Assembly (NCBI GenBank): GCA_009924135.1
Contig: RFSE01000053.1
Span: forward strand, 1-32,181
DNA from: Pseudomonadota bacterium
Lineage (GTDB): Bacteria > Verrucomicrobiota > Verrucomicrobiia > Limisphaerales > SXTU01
Direction of reading: 5' to 3'
Length of the DNA stretch: 32,181 nt
Below are positions 31,560-32,181 of the stretch, piece after piece (position 1 is the first letter of the stretch; each line of letters opens with the position of its first letter). The notes beneath the pieces were generated by a model. The model saw nothing but the letters and a program-made list of their open reading frames with translations. It was not told the DNA's origin and ran no database searches. Position numbers and translations under genes: made by a program.

Positions 31560-32181
31560 GGTGCCTTGCCGCAGGAGCTGGATGCCCACCTCGCCACCCC
31601 GCTGGTAAGTGGCAATTACTTCGATGTCACTTGGAACATGCGTGGAAGCCTTGCCATGGCTCCGTTTGCGGCGCTGGATCACGACGTGAATTTCGGCTAC
31701 GGCCCTGAGACCATAACCGTCACCAATTTCTTTCCCGGAACCTACACGTACTACGTGGACCAGTACTATTATCCTCAGGATGGCCCCATCGCCGGGTCTG
31801 GGGCCACGGCCCGCATCTACAATTCCGGCGGCCTCCTCACCAAGCTTACCGTCCCCACCACGGGCAACGGCCGCTTTTGGTACGTCTGGCAGATCGACGG
31901 GCTTACCCGCACGGTCACCGTGCTGAACTTCCTTTCCAACTCTCCGCCCGTCCAGCCGAGCGGTCCGGCCCGCATCCTCACGCAGCCCCAAAGCCTCACC
32001 GGCATCGCTAGTTCCAATATAACCCTCTCCGTCATTGGCACCGGCGGTGCCCCGGTTGCCTACCAGTGGCTGAAGGACGGGACGAACATTGGCAACGCCA
32101 CCAACGCCTTGCTGAATCTCCCGATCGTGACCCGCGGCAGTGCTGGGGCCTACAGTGTCATTGTCACCAATGGCAGCGGGG
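31560..32181 (+). pseudogene. In-frame continuation of the propeller protein after TGA, runs off window
   Basis: Directly after the TGA the same frame stays open for 207 codons to the window edge. It encodes GALPQELDAHLATP, then AALDHDVNFGYGPETITV and YTYYVDQYYYPQDGP, which complete the YfaP/DUF2135-like domain begun upstream (compare LDLHL and ALDIDVTTGYGPE in YfaP as I recall it). An Ig-like domain follows (ILTQPQSLTGIASSNITLSV, VAYQWLKDGTN, GAYSVIVTNGSG). No start codon with a signal is evident at its beginning, so it is unlikely to be an independent gene. Treated as the separated C-terminal part of the same gene. Confidence 0.75.

Noticed and set aside
29790..31991. Very long minus-strand open frame (733 codons) opposite the third propeller gene
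   Set aside because: The + strand frame has a signal peptide, six regular NHL blades and recognisable domains. The antisense frame is open because repeated GC-rich codons leave few stops on the complement; its product has no motif and runs across the gene boundary into protein 2.

Overview
The window is high-GC bacterial DNA that reads like Verrucomicrobiota, probably the Limisphaerales/Pedosphaera side (subdivision 3). That placement is inference. It rests on a large secreted dehydrogenase/heme-binding protein of the Pirellula/Verrucomicrobium type, secreted propeller proteins ending in a Ca-binding DPDGDG module, intergenic space crowded with palindromic repeats, and start codons that almost all lack a Shine-Dalgarno sequence. 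No rRNA, tRNA, CRISPR array, transposase or phage gene was seen.

Left part (1-5506, + strand) is mostly housekeeping: the end of D-aminoacyl-tRNA deacylase (dtd), a ThrH-type phosphatase, a tRNA-dihydrouridine synthase, a bifunctional-nuclease (BFN/DUF151) protein, the DNA polymerase III delta subunit (holA) and a STAS-domain protein. From 5507 to 6860 lie repeats, two tandem terminators and a small minus-strand cysteine-rich protein. A family 4 uracil-DNA glycosylase follows (6861-7802), then two tandem paralogous membrane-anchored proteins of unknown function (7984-11059). A tight minus-strand operon (13847 down to 11446) encodes an MnmC-like methyltransferase, a dual-specificity-type phosphatase and a second dihydrouridine synthase. 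After a 1.2-kb gene-poor, repeat-rich stretch comes a 1031-residue secreted heme-binding protein on the minus strand (18196-15101).

Divergent from it, a + strand operon runs from 18366 past the window end: pilM, pilN, pilO, a pilP-like gene and a PilQ/GspD secretin, followed with short gaps by three very large secreted proteins. These combine NHL beta-propellers with cohesin-like, dockerin-like, chitobiase-like, Ig-like and DPDGDG modules. The layout suggests an envelope secretin machine together with surface or exported proteins that may depend on it.

The most notable observations are four. (1) An in-frame TGA at 31557-31559 lies exactly where the YfaP/DUF2135-type motif of the last protein expects Trp, and the frame stays open for 207 more codons to the window edge. 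(2) Eight intergenic arrays are built from degenerate 7-nt units, nearly always five units (35 nt), each array with a different word and abutting gene ends. (3) At least four unrelated REPIN/MITE-like palindromic elements are present. (4) The secretin operon continues into the giant propeller proteins.
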